A stretch of 64,000 bases of DNA. It comes from a bacterium D16-51. Lineage in GTDB: Bacteria > Bacillota > Clostridia > Lachnospirales > Lachnospiraceae. The DNA lies in contig RAYE01000020.1 in the NCBI GenBank assembly GCA_003612285.1, forward strand, positions 1 through 64,000, read 5' to 3'. Made by a program: the position numbers and the translations under genes. Under the pieces are notes generated by a model that saw only the letters and a list, made by a program, of their open reading frames with translations, ran no database searches and was not told the DNA's origin. This document shows, piece after piece, positions 18,301 to 25,869 of the stretch. Every line of letters starts with the position of its first letter. Position 1 is the first letter of the stretch.

Positions 18301-18570
18301 ATAAGGTTCTGTAACAGATGGCTTCACTTTAAATTCTGCCTCCATATCACGGATTGGGTGTGTTTTATAATACTCCCTAATCTGCTCTTGTGTATGGTAT
18401 TCTGCATCCAGACCAACATAAGTATCTTCGACGGCATCTGTTCCATTACCTGTATCAGCAGGAAGCTCCACGGTCGTATTCCCCTCTTCTGCCCGCACTT
18501 TTGCCGGACAAGCCACAGAACCGACAAAGACACTAACAGAAAGTAAAACCGACAATACTTTTTTTCTCAT
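15328..18570 (-). CDS. BspA-like surface protein with CAP, Big2 and LRR_5 domains
   Basis: 1080 residues, secreted. Signal peptide 1-27 (MRKKVLSVLLSVSVFVGSVA, then AKVRAEE). The CAP/SCP-like domain is at about 95-235 (ALNMLNLFRY, NYAQAAALVSA, GHRRQLLEY). Three Big2-type Ig domains lie at about 340-600 (AWTSSDSSVAEPVW, QWSSSDSNVAKVTD). A fibronectin-like segment follows, then a paired Cys module (CTEKGYTGDTYCLTC; TYICTRCRDSYTETLP). The C-terminal BspA-type LRR_5 repeats are about 23 residues each (IPKGVKKIGNYAFAESG). There is no LPXTG or LRR anchor, so the attachment mode is unclear. It is last in a run behind the sigma-fusion, LRR and PPC genes, 30 bp from the PPC gene. An adhesion or host-glycan binding role is inferred. 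Confidence 0.88.
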   Translation of the reverse strand: MRKKVLSVLLSVSVFVGSVACPAKVRAEEGNTTVELPADTGNGTDAVEDTYVGLDAEYHTQEQIREYYKTHPIRDMEAEFKVKPSVTEPYALGELTEETKQDALNMLNLFRYITGVPEVSITEKAQNYAQAAALVSAINRKLSHVAERPEGMSKEMYDLAVFGTFNSNLAAGGDSLCNNIIRYMLETNGDPGFGHRRQLLEYYFTETGFGLAESVSGGYYSATFVDANIKEDKIISYPGQNQPIEYFGPGYAWTVIVPEVVDNSKIQVKLTDTKTGSVWDYASGSENFRIDKDNRSTCLIFSPNSINYRVGDKYRVEITGISKPISYEVNFFQLGDYVPLQGIRSSVKAYAPFEGETHYMCTVQFIPENATNKVVAWTSSDSSVAEPVWAGNGVCQVIAKKAGSTVFTATSEDGGHTAKIEINVKAKAASIELTKHEVTIGVGQSFELYGKVYPEEMKDTIHYKETYDKNIIQKTDTKILGKIKVTGKAVGQTTITAYAYSNRDVQDFCKVTVVEPVYTTGLTLDKTEVEAVPGDTFQLQPSIIPSNATCKEVQWSSSDSNVAKVTDGMVVCGRNSLGKAVITAKMMDGSEKTASCTVKVYGKHKKLDAPQVVNYTSDSVTLRGESGGIWEYSLDKVNWQNSNVFTGLEPDHEYTFYIRVKADEYVRASDPSEGTTVKTDAVSMKDCKHESVTVKNKAEATCTEKGYTGDTYCLTCNKKISTGKEVKALGHNYAKKITKEPSVSEEGIVTYICTRCRDSYTETLPKLSDSSGAGKDDSTTNEPAKSEFTIKNGVLISYNGKSKSVAIPKGVKEIGAKAFYQNETIKNITIPKGVKKIGNYAFAESGLAEVVIPKGVTSVGKYSFNSCGKLKSLVIPGSVKTIGSSAFGGCGFKKIVVPEGVKKMGSMAFIACDKLESVTLPGSLKKIPVQAFAHSSNLKEVVIKSGCTTIGDHAFWYCIKLKNLTIPKGVKKIEERAFLDTAIKKITLPKSVTKIDNKYGIFGFCECPQSLQEITILNPALKLDNMLGISLPANTAVRYGLPLQKSITFKGYKKSTAEKFVKYINKHKSKYKKSAKFKAL

Positions 18571-18600
18571 ATTTCCAGACCCTTCCTTTCTGAAAAACAC

Positions 18601-20466
18601 CTACCTTTTCACTTTCACTGTACTGCTCCATCCTCCATATACCTTTTCGCCTGCTCCTGTAGTCTTATATGCACGCACCCTTACATAGTAAGTCTTTTTC
18701 TCCTGTAAGCCATATAATGTATAAGAAACGGTATCAGGGTCAGTTACTGTGATTTTTGCTGCACCTTTAAAATTACTCTTTTTAGAATAACTAAGTTCAT
18801 ACCCATCTGCACTTGATACCTTTTTCCAGGATACTGTTGTTCCTTTTTTCTTAACAGAAGAAACCTTTGCAGGCATCTGGGCTTTATGGCTTACCGTTAA
18901 AGCATATTTCTTTAAAACAGGGCAAGTACTATTCCGATACACTTCAACATAGTAAGTGCCTTTTTTCAGATATGCTTTTACATTTGTAACAGTTGTTATT
19001 CTTCCATTTTCTGCTGCCACTTTTCCGCTTTTTGTAAGAATTCTGACTACATAACCATAGCCAAGATTTGACTCCACATCATCCGGATCAAACTTTACTG
19101 TTACATTTCCTGTTTTATCTGTTCTGAATTTATAAAGGTCATTATCCTCTTCCATACACATGCTGCCATTATATTTCTTTCCCAAAGCTATGGAAGTCGC
19201 ATTTTTATTTCTGGTACTCCATGCAGCATCAGCACTAATCAGGGTTTCTTTTTCCCAGTCCGAGGCGTTTGTTGTTTTTATAGTAATAGCATATTCCTGC
19301 CATAATGGCGCATAGTTTTCGTTCCAATCTGCATATGCTGATACCGCAATATATAGTTTTGTTCCCTTTTTTAAATTAAATATCGGCAATGTAGAATTTG
19401 TTTTCAAAGTTGTTGAATAAATAATTTCGCCTGTACTGCCGTTATACAGTTCCAGCTTCCAACCATCCTTTGTATCTGCTGTCATATCTGCAAGTGAAAA
19501 ATCAATATTAAAGTAACCAGTATGGGCAACTGTATATTCATAATAATCCACATCCTTACCATGATACAGATTACCATGATACGTTTTATTTCCATCAATC
19601 ACCGCAGCATCTGTAGAAACATCATTACTTTCCTGTTCCCAGCTTTTCTCTTCAGCAGCATTTATGTTAATGTTATATTCCTGCCATAATGGTACATAGC
19701 TTTCATTCCAATCTGCATGTGCTGATACCGCAATATATAGTTTTGTTCCCTTCTTAAAATTAAAAACCGGCAATGCAGCATTTGATGTCAACGTTGTTGA
19801 ATAAAAGCTTGTTCCTGTATCTCCATAACATAATTCTATATCCCAGCCATCTTTTGTATCTGCTGTAATGTCCGCAAGCGAAAAATCAATATTAAAATAA
19901 CCGGTATGGGCAACTGTATACTCGTAATAATCCACATCCTTGCCATAATATAAATTGCCACGATATGTTCTATCTGCTGTAACCAGTGCAGCATCCGCCG
20001 CAGTGTCATTGCTTTCCTGTTCCCAGCTTTTATCTTCTACTGATTTTATATTAACAGCATACATCTGCCCTATTGGTGCATAACTTTCATTCCAATCTGC
20101 ATGTGCAGACACCACAAAATATAATTCTGTCCCTTTCTTAAAATTAAAGACCGGCAGCACAGTATTTGATGTCAGGGTTTTTGAATAAAAATCTGTTCCT
20201 GTATCTGCATAACACAATTCAACATCCCATCCATCTTTTACATCTGCTGCAAAATCCACAACCGAAAAATCAATAGTAAAATAGCCTGTCTTATCCACAA
20301 CAAATGAATAGTAATGCTCTGCATCAGCCCTTTCCAATGTTCCATAAAAAGTCTCATTTGGTGTTACAGTTGTCATTTCAGCCGCACATGCCTCCTGCGA
20401 AACCAAAAAAATCCCACACATGCATATTGTCAATAACAATGCTGATAAAATTTTTCTTATTTTCAT
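18601..20466 (-). CDS. secreted protein with three PPC-like repeats and fibronectin III
   Basis: 621 residues from ATG 20466 (AGAGGGT upstream). Signal peptide MKIRKILSALLLTICMCGI, ending near CAAEM. Three near-identical repeats of about 125 residues follow (GYFTIDFS/GYFNIDFS, DWNESYAPI, QESND), resembling pre-peptidase C-terminal (PPC) domains. A fourth diverged copy (NVTVKFDPDDVESN) and a C-terminal fibronectin type III domain (SSVKKKGTTVSWKKVSSADGYEL) complete the protein. The DNA repeats are similar enough to allow recombination. No catalytic domain is present. It sits between the LRR and BspA genes and presumably shares surface function with them. Confidence 0.82.
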   Translation of the reverse strand: MKIRKILSALLLTICMCGIFLVSQEACAAEMTTVTPNETFYGTLERADAEHYYSFVVDKTGYFTIDFSVVDFAADVKDGWDVELCYADTGTDFYSKTLTSNTVLPVFNFKKGTELYFVVSAHADWNESYAPIGQMYAVNIKSVEDKSWEQESNDTAADAALVTADRTYRGNLYYGKDVDYYEYTVAHTGYFNIDFSLADITADTKDGWDIELCYGDTGTSFYSTTLTSNAALPVFNFKKGTKLYIAVSAHADWNESYVPLWQEYNININAAEEKSWEQESNDVSTDAAVIDGNKTYHGNLYHGKDVDYYEYTVAHTGYFNIDFSLADMTADTKDGWKLELYNGSTGEIIYSTTLKTNSTLPIFNLKKGTKLYIAVSAYADWNENYAPLWQEYAITIKTTNASDWEKETLISADAAWSTRNKNATSIALGKKYNGSMCMEEDNDLYKFRTDKTGNVTVKFDPDDVESNLGYGYVVRILTKSGKVAAENGRITTVTNVKAYLKKGTYYVEVYRNSTCPVLKKYALTVSHKAQMPAKVSSVKKKGTTVSWKKVSSADGYELSYSKKSNFKGAAKITVTDPDTVSYTLYGLQEKKTYYVRVRAYKTTGAGEKVYGGWSSTVKVKR

Positions 20467-20633
20467 ATTACCCTCTTTTCTGCGCACATTCCTTTGCAAG
20501 CAAATTTATCACTTAAGCTTTGTGCCAAGTGCGCCAAGACACAAAGCCTGCGTATAAAAATCCACTATTGGAGCCTTTGCTCCATTTGGTATAGTTGTTA
20601 TCGATACCGTACTGCTGTATTATTACTCACATC

Positions 20634-21728
20634 CTAACCATAACAATGCCAGTCTATTTCTTCATATTCCCATAAATTACCTTCGGTATCCACATTACAA
20701 TTTGCTGGTACGCCCGTTAAACTGACTGTTTCATCACATTCCAGGCTTCTTAACCTTTTACATTTGCTTACATCCAGACCCGTCAATGGATTCCTGTTGC
20801 AGAATATCTCTTTTATCTCCTGACAACTGCCCAAATCCAATCCTGTCAACTGGTTTTCACAACAATCCAAATACTCCAATCCCAGACAATTACTCAAATC
20901 CAAACTTGTCAACTGATTGTTTGGGCAGGCTAGCAATGTCAATTCCGGACAATTGCTTATATCCAGACTTGTTAACTGATTATTGTAGCAATATAAATCA
21001 CTCAGTATCGGGCAGCCACTTATATTCAAATCCGTTAACTGATTTCCATGGCAGTCCAGTATTTCCAGAACCGGACAGTTGCTTACATCCAAACTTGTTA
21101 ATTGATTGCTTCCACATCCCAGTTCCTGCAACAGCGGGCATCCGGTAACATCTATTGCCGTCAGTTCGCCCTGGCTGCATTTTAACCCCTCCAGTTGTGT
21201 AAAAGAAGAAAACGAAATGTTTCCTTTTAATCCCACTCCTTTCCAGAAAATCATTTGCAGCCGCCCATCCTCTGACCACTTATAATATGTTTTATCATCA
21301 AAATCTGTCGGGATATTTGCCCCTGCAGCATTCTGTTCTTCAACAATTTTTTTCAAAACCGCTAAGTCCCCTTTTGCTTCTTTCACTGCTTCTCCAACTG
21401 TTATCTTTGTTGTCAGGACTTTTTTCGAAGTCTTTTTTGCCTTTTTGCTTTTCAGATAGTTCACCGTTATCTTTATTTTGCAGCTTCCTGCTTTTTTTCC
21501 CGTTACCACACCCTTTTTACTGACCGTTGCAACCTTGGTGTTACTGCTCTGAAATGTTTTGGACTTAATATTTGTCCCCTTTACTACGATAGATTTTTTC
21601 TTTCCCTCCGTTACAGTTAATGATTTTGTTGCAGTCGGTGCCGATATTGCCATCGCTGCTTTACTGCTCCCTGAAAGGAACATAACAGCCGCCGTCAGAA
21701 TAACCATTCCTTTTTTTATTACTCTCAT
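20634..21728 (-). CDS. secreted leucine-rich repeat protein
   Basis: 364 residues. ATG 21728 has AGGAGG upstream. Signal peptide about 1-28 (GMVILTAAVMFLSGSSKAAMA). A Big2-like domain follows at about 35-115 (FQSSNTKVATVSKKGVVTGKKAG). An internalin-like LRR array from about residue 175 has a 21-residue period, NQLTSLDVSNCPVLEILDC, with Cys at fixed positions in each turn (LxxLxCxxNxLTxLDxSxCPxL), about 8 turns. It is second in the run behind the sigma-fusion gene. It probably mediates protein or glycan binding at the cell surface; the target is unknown. Confidence 0.85.
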   Translation of the reverse strand: MRVIKKGMVILTAAVMFLSGSSKAAMAISAPTATKSLTVTEGKKKSIVVKGTNIKSKTFQSSNTKVATVSKKGVVTGKKAGSCKIKITVNYLKSKKAKKTSKKVLTTKITVGEAVKEAKGDLAVLKKIVEEQNAAGANIPTDFDDKTYYKWSEDGRLQMIFWKGVGLKGNISFSSFTQLEGLKCSQGELTAIDVTGCPLLQELGCGSNQLTSLDVSNCPVLEILDCHGNQLTDLNISGCPILSDLYCYNNQLTSLDISNCPELTLLACPNNQLTSLDLSNCLGLEYLDCCENQLTGLDLGSCQEIKEIFCNRNPLTGLDVSKCKRLRSLECDETVSLTGVPANCNVDTEGNLWEYEEIDWHCYG

Positions 21729-21872
21729 CTTCTTTTCCTCCTTTATTTTTATCCATAATTTTTAGCAGGGTTTTCTCCCCTTTTTATGCCTTCCCTTTTA
21801 CAACGGATGAAACCTCAAAAAAGTTTTATGTTTTTGAAATTTTTTTCAAATTTTGATAAAACCCTGCCTGTC

Positions 21873-23741
21873 CTATCTTTTTGCGACGTGTTTCCGCAGT
21901 TTCGTCTTATCTTTCCCTGTCAAAAAATAGTAGCAGCTTGTTCCCCCATCATTCCGCGACCACGTATTTAGCGTGCAAATCAGCTTCGCCCCTTTTGTCT
22001 TATTCAAATGATCAATAAAACCAGTTTCCTCGCCATTATCATCAATGTAACTTTTATGGCTTTTAATGATTTCTGTTACATCCAGCTTTTCTCTTTTAAA
22101 ATACTCTGTAAATGCTTCGGCAGCATAAGCCTCCAATTCTTCATCCGCAGCATCCCCAAAGGTTGTTTCATCATAAAGCAGCTCTTCTTCCTTCTCTCCT
22201 TCTTTATACGTATAGCCTGTATATACAAGGCCAACTCTTTGTTCCCCTCCTGCTGTCTGCAATATCTCCTGGACTGTCTGCAGCTTTCCATCCTTATATT
22301 CCATAGAACGCATTCCCTGAATCAGCCCATCCGTAAAGAAATTTTCACAGCCATATTGTGAAAAGAAAAGATACTTCTTTCCCCCTGCTGTCATATCTGC
22401 CGCAACAAAAATTCCTGTGACGTCACACCTCTCATTCCAGTCATATCCAAGCCCGGCAATAACCACACTATCTGTACGGACAACTTTTCCCTCTTCCAGT
22501 TCATAGACCTCTGCAGTCAGTTCATGGGCAAAAAGTTCATTCTTCTCCTTCTTCCAATAAAGAACTAATAACTCTTTTTCTCCATTTTGATCTAAATCTT
22601 CTATGTAAGCAGACAAAATTCCAACAGGCTTTAACCATTGATTTTCCTTACCTGAAACATTTTCAATTTTCAGCGTCCCCTCCTGATTTAGCTCCGCCAG
22701 ACCATATTCCGGAACCAGCTCTTCATTCAGATACTCATAATAGATATCTTCCTCTGCCCTTGGTTCCAGTGTTGGTTCTGCTGATGCTGTTGGTTCTGTG
22801 GACAGCGTGGGTTCCGCCTTTGTTATGTTATCTGGGGCTTCTGTCACTTGTGCAACAATATCTTCCCCTTCTGGCTTTCCCTTCGCCAGAAGAACTACGC
22901 CGGCTCCTGCTCCCAAAAGGACAAGTGATGCTATGATAACAGCCACAAGTTTTCCAATAGCCCACTTCTCTCCTAGCGCTTTTGCTCCCCTGGCGCCTGC
23001 CTTTCCTGCATCCTTTGCATAAAAAGCAGAAATTCCCTGTTCACCAAATGCCATTTCTATAATACCTGACACTGCTTCTGCAATTGCTTTTGGCGCCTGG
23101 GCGGCTGAAGCATCTTTTTCCAGTAAAATAGCAAGCAATGTAAATGGTGCCACATTGTATAACTGAACTCCCTTTTTCTCCAGCATTTCCCGCTCACCTG
23201 TCAGGCGCTTCTTCGCATAGTTCAGCCGGCTTTTTATAGTATTTTCCGAACAGCCGCATTCCTCTGCAATCTCCGAAATTTTCATTTGACGGACATAACG
23301 ATATATCAGACAAATCCGCTGTTCCTCTGATAAACATTCCAGCATTTCCTGAACAATCCTTGCCGTCTCCTTTTGATCCAGCGCCAACTCCGGCTGGTTC
23401 TCAATTGTCTTATCTTCAAACTCCGGCTCTGATATGCTCTCCTCCGGATTCAAATCCGAAAAAAGAACCGGCTTTTTCCTGCGGAGAAAATCTAATGCGG
23501 TATTTGAGGCAATCTTGCCAGTCCAGGAAGCAAAACTTTTATCCCCTGTATATTGAAAGGAAGGTAGATTTTGAAATACCTTTACATAGGTATCCTGCAA
23601 TACATCCATTACATCCTGCTCCTGTTTCAACATTTTTACCACAATATAATAATTTCTCTCATAGGTTTCCCTGTAAAGCCGGTTAAAAGCTTCCTCATCA
23701 CCTTTCTGGGCGGCAAGAACCGCCTCCTGTATATCCTCCAT
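21873..23741 (-). CDS. ECF sigma factor fused to a transmembrane and extracellular domain
   Basis: 622 residues. N-terminal sigma-70 region 2 (about 15-90: YRETYERNYYIVVKML, DVLQDTYVKVFQNL, ASWTGKIASNTALDFLRR) and region 4 (about 125-185: RICLIYRYVRQMKISEIAEE, CSENTIKSRLNYAKKRL). A single membrane segment is at about 265-288 (LVAVIIASLVLLGAGAGVVLL). A Thr/Pro/Glu-rich linker (TEPTASAEPTLEP) then leads to a roughly 290-residue outer domain (ELLVLYWKKEKNELF, YLFFSQYGCENFF). Sensor and sigma are thus in one chain. Start ATG 23741 is preferred over TTG 23765 (no site). It heads the run of LRR, PPC and BspA surface genes, suggesting it controls them. How the sigma part is freed is unknown. Confidence 0.85.
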   Translation of the reverse strand: MEDIQEAVLAAQKGDEEAFNRLYRETYERNYYIVVKMLKQEQDVMDVLQDTYVKVFQNLPSFQYTGDKSFASWTGKIASNTALDFLRRKKPVLFSDLNPEESISEPEFEDKTIENQPELALDQKETARIVQEMLECLSEEQRICLIYRYVRQMKISEIAEECGCSENTIKSRLNYAKKRLTGEREMLEKKGVQLYNVAPFTLLAILLEKDASAAQAPKAIAEAVSGIIEMAFGEQGISAFYAKDAGKAGARGAKALGEKWAIGKLVAVIIASLVLLGAGAGVVLLAKGKPEGEDIVAQVTEAPDNITKAEPTLSTEPTASAEPTLEPRAEEDIYYEYLNEELVPEYGLAELNQEGTLKIENVSGKENQWLKPVGILSAYIEDLDQNGEKELLVLYWKKEKNELFAHELTAEVYELEEGKVVRTDSVVIAGLGYDWNERCDVTGIFVAADMTAGGKKYLFFSQYGCENFFTDGLIQGMRSMEYKDGKLQTVQEILQTAGGEQRVGLVYTGYTYKEGEKEEELLYDETTFGDAADEELEAYAAEAFTEYFKREKLDVTEIIKSHKSYIDDNGEETGFIDHLNKTKGAKLICTLNTWSRNDGGTSCYYFLTGKDKTKLRKHVAKR

Positions 23742-23916
23742 AGATTCTTTCCATTCGTAACTCAAACCAGAGTGACTGTTCTATACCTTCTGTTCTTTCT
23801 AAAACACAGACCGTATCCCTGATTAGATATCCTTTCACTTATTCTCAATATGGTATATTATCACTATTGTGTGAGTGTGTCAATTTGATGAAATCACAGT
23901 TAAAAAGATTTAGAGA

Positions 23917-23945
23917 TTGATTATATAACCTCAAATTGTTATAAT
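23917..23945 (+). promoter_or_regulatory. promoter of the small membrane peptide gene
   Basis: TTGATT (23917-23922), 17-bp spacer, TATAAT (23940-23945). It is followed by a leader of about 120 nt that contains a strong hairpin (CAGAGGG 23992-23998 with CCCTCTG 24006-24012) before the ORF at 24070. Confidence 0.7.
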
Positions 23946-24069
23946 TCTTCTATGAGTGTTGCCAAAAAATGACAGGCAGTTAGTCCTTCAGCAGAGGGGC
24001 TGCGACCCTCTGTTTACATAGAAATCCACAGCTTGTTTGTCGGAAATCTTGCTAAAGGAAGAGATTCTA

Positions 24070-24180
24070 ATGTTGACTAATGAAGATCTGATTGTAGTAA
24101 TCAGCTTATGCTTGACTTCTTTCGGACTTGGATATACCATCAGAAGCAATAAATACAACAGTAGCCGCCCTGTCTGGTAA
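24070..24180 (+). CDS. small hydrophobic peptide, holin-like / type I toxin-like
   Basis: 36 residues: MLTNEDLIVVISLCLTSFG, then LGYTIRSNKYNSSRPVW. One membrane helix (about 7-25) and a basic tail. AAGGAAGAG lies 7 nt upstream of the ATG, and it has its own promoter and a structured leader of about 120 nt. Size, a polar N-terminus ending in Glu-Asp, one hydrophobic helix and a polar tail recall small holin-like toxins of type I toxin-antitoxin systems in Firmicutes. I did not find a clear antisense promoter, so the antitoxin RNA is unproven. It lies beside IS and DnaC remnants. Confidence 0.5.
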   Translation: MLTNEDLIVVISLCLTSFGLGYTIRSNKYNSSRPVW

Positions 24181-24198
24181 ATTCAAAATCAATTTCCA

Positions 24199-24387
24199 TC
24201 ATGCTCCTCTTTTATTCTGAAAATGCAACAAAAAACAGGGAAACAAATTTGAAACACTAAGACCAGTATCCTCCACTATTTCTTCAACCGTCCGTTTTCC
24301 TCTTTTCAACAACTTAAGTACTTTTCTCTTTTTTGCTTCATTTTCAAGAACCTCACAGCATTTCACGCTATAATCCTCTGGGTGCAT
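24199..24387 (-). pseudogene. fragment with HTH-like segment
   Basis: 62 codons with no usable ribosome site. The middle (KKRKVLKLLKRGKRTVEEIV, then EDTGLSVSNL) resembles the C-terminal helix-turn-helix tail of larger Firmicute proteins. It begins just after the DnaC-like relic. Probably the remains of a rearranged gene; identity unknown. Confidence 0.35.
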
Positions 24388-24640
24388 TTAACATTTTCGA
24401 AAACTTATCATCAGCACAGGAATATTTTTCTCCATAAGCGCATTAGCAATACAGACTGAAAGAAATTCTTTCCCATTCCCACGTTGCCCCAAAACAATAA
24501 CTTCTGCCCATTTTTCTGAATTCCGCAAAATCCCCCATATAGTGGCGTGCATATCTGGCGAAGGGTACGTTTCGTCACAGTTTGCAAACGTATAATCAAA
24601 CTGCCCTTGCCACGCTTTGCGGCACAGATACTTGGAATGA
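24388..24640 (-). pseudogene. DnaC/IstB-like ATPase remnant (frameshifted)
   Basis: Pieces of one ATPase domain appear in three different frames on the minus strand: MGDFAEFRKMG, then LLFWGNVGMGKNF (Walker A region GNVGxGK), then CIANALMEKNIPVLMISF. In order these match a DnaC/IstB-type loader domain, so at least two frameshifts have occurred. Its upstream end abuts the ISAs1 transposase fragment near 24600, consistent with past insertion. Confidence 0.65.
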
Positions 24641-24764
24641 AATTGAGCACTGGAGCAATACTTTCAAAGAATGGCTACCCACTTTCCTTACATTAAAAAA
24701 TGGAATCCCATCCCATGATACCTTTAACCGTGTATTTCAATGCATCGACCCGAAAGATGCTTGA
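24582..24764 (+). pseudogene. ISAs1-family transposase N-terminal fragment
   Basis: 60 codons encoding ATLCGTDTWNEIEHWSNTF, then NGIPSHDTFNRVFQCIDP, the N-terminal associated domain of ISAs1-type DDE transposases. The DDE catalytic part is absent. The region after it to 24909 has no gene and no visible inverted repeat. Confidence 0.75.
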
Positions 24765-24909
24765 AAATAAAATATCGGAATATTTTAAAAAAATATTTTC
24801 ACAAAAGCAAAAGAATTGGCGCATGCCGGCCATCAGTTGAAGAAGGCAACATTAGCTTTTCGCCATAAATTCTTATACCCATATAATCATTGCTATAGCA
24901 TACCCCACC

Positions 24910-25758
24910 TTATCTTCCCTCACCATCCACAAATATCACTTCGCCCCTTGACTGATTATCATCCCGTATGACCTCCCCTGCTGAGGGAACCACAATCCTT
25001 CCCGACAGTGGATTTTTGATGCTAATTACCGGCGTTGTTATTGTAGCGTCTACTTCCGATTTTTCAAAACACAAATCGGTATCTTCCATTTCACACTGAA
25101 CCAGTTTCAGTCCCTTACAATAGCAAAATGGCTGTGTGCCAATAATTTTACAGTTTTCAAATGTCACATTTTCACAATACCATGCCAAATATTCCCCTTT
25201 TACCACGCTATTTTTTACCAAAACATTTTTCGCATGCCAGAATGCATCCTTTGTATCAAACCTGCATCCGTCAAACACAGAATTCTGGATATACTGAAAA
25301 GAATATTTCCCTTCTAATTCCACATCCCGAAAAGCAAGGGACGCCGAACGCATCATAAAATATTCACTTTTTACAGCACAGTGTTCCATTTCAATGTTAT
25401 GTACAGACCATCCAAATTCTGGAGAATCTACATCACATCCTTTCATTTTTACCTGCCTGCATTCCCGCAATGCCTTGATTCCATGCAGCTTTGTATCGGT
25501 TATCTCAATTCCTGCAGAATACCACAATGCTGCCCGGCAAAGCTCTGTCATTTCCGAACCAATAATCTTCAAGTTATTATCATGCCAAAAAGGATAGCGC
25601 AAATTGAAAAAGCACCCATCTGCCTCTATCTCCCTGCACTCTTTTAATGCACTCTCTCCATCTTCCGGGCCGTCAAAAGCGCAATTCTTCAATAAAAGCC
25701 CGTCACTCCCATATAATGCCCTCTCTTCGCCAAACGTCTTATTGCTAATGATTTCCAT
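24910..25758 (-). CDS. DUF3737 family right-handed beta-helix protein
   Basis: 282 residues, cytoplasmic (no signal). The sequence is a run of pentapeptide-like beta-helix turns (NCAFDGPEDGESALKECREI, NLRYPFWHDNNLKIIG, WYSAGIEITDTKLHGIKALR, DAFWHAKNVLVKNS), the hallmark of DUF3737. Length agrees with the family. ATG 25758 was chosen because GGGGGA lies 8 nt upstream; the ATG at 25773 has no site. Function of the family is unknown. It is the last gene on the minus strand after dnaJ, separated by a hairpin. Confidence 0.85.
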   Translation of the reverse strand: MEIISNKTFGEERALYGSDGLLLKNCAFDGPEDGESALKECREIEADGCFFNLRYPFWHDNNLKIIGSEMTELCRAALWYSAGIEITDTKLHGIKALRECRQVKMKGCDVDSPEFGWSVHNIEMEHCAVKSEYFMMRSASLAFRDVELEGKYSFQYIQNSVFDGCRFDTKDAFWHAKNVLVKNSVVKGEYLAWYCENVTFENCKIIGTQPFCYCKGLKLVQCEMEDTDLCFEKSEVDATITTPVISIKNPLSGRIVVPSAGEVIRDDNQSRGEVIFVDGEGR

Positions 25759-25809
25759 TATAAAATCCCCCATGCCGCCTTTTGCGGCTCAAATAATGAA
25801 ACGGCAAAC

Positions 25810-25837
25810 AAGGGACACATATCATTAAGTGCCCCTT
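25810..25837 (-). terminator. hairpin after dnaJ
   Basis: AAGGGACAC (25810-25818) and GTGCCCCTT (25829-25837) form a stem with one mismatch. On the minus strand it follows dnaJ and is followed by GTTTGCCGTTT. The U-tract is imperfect, so termination may be partial. Confidence 0.45.
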
Positions 25838-25869
25838 ATATAATTATCCGTTATTAACCACGGCCATTT

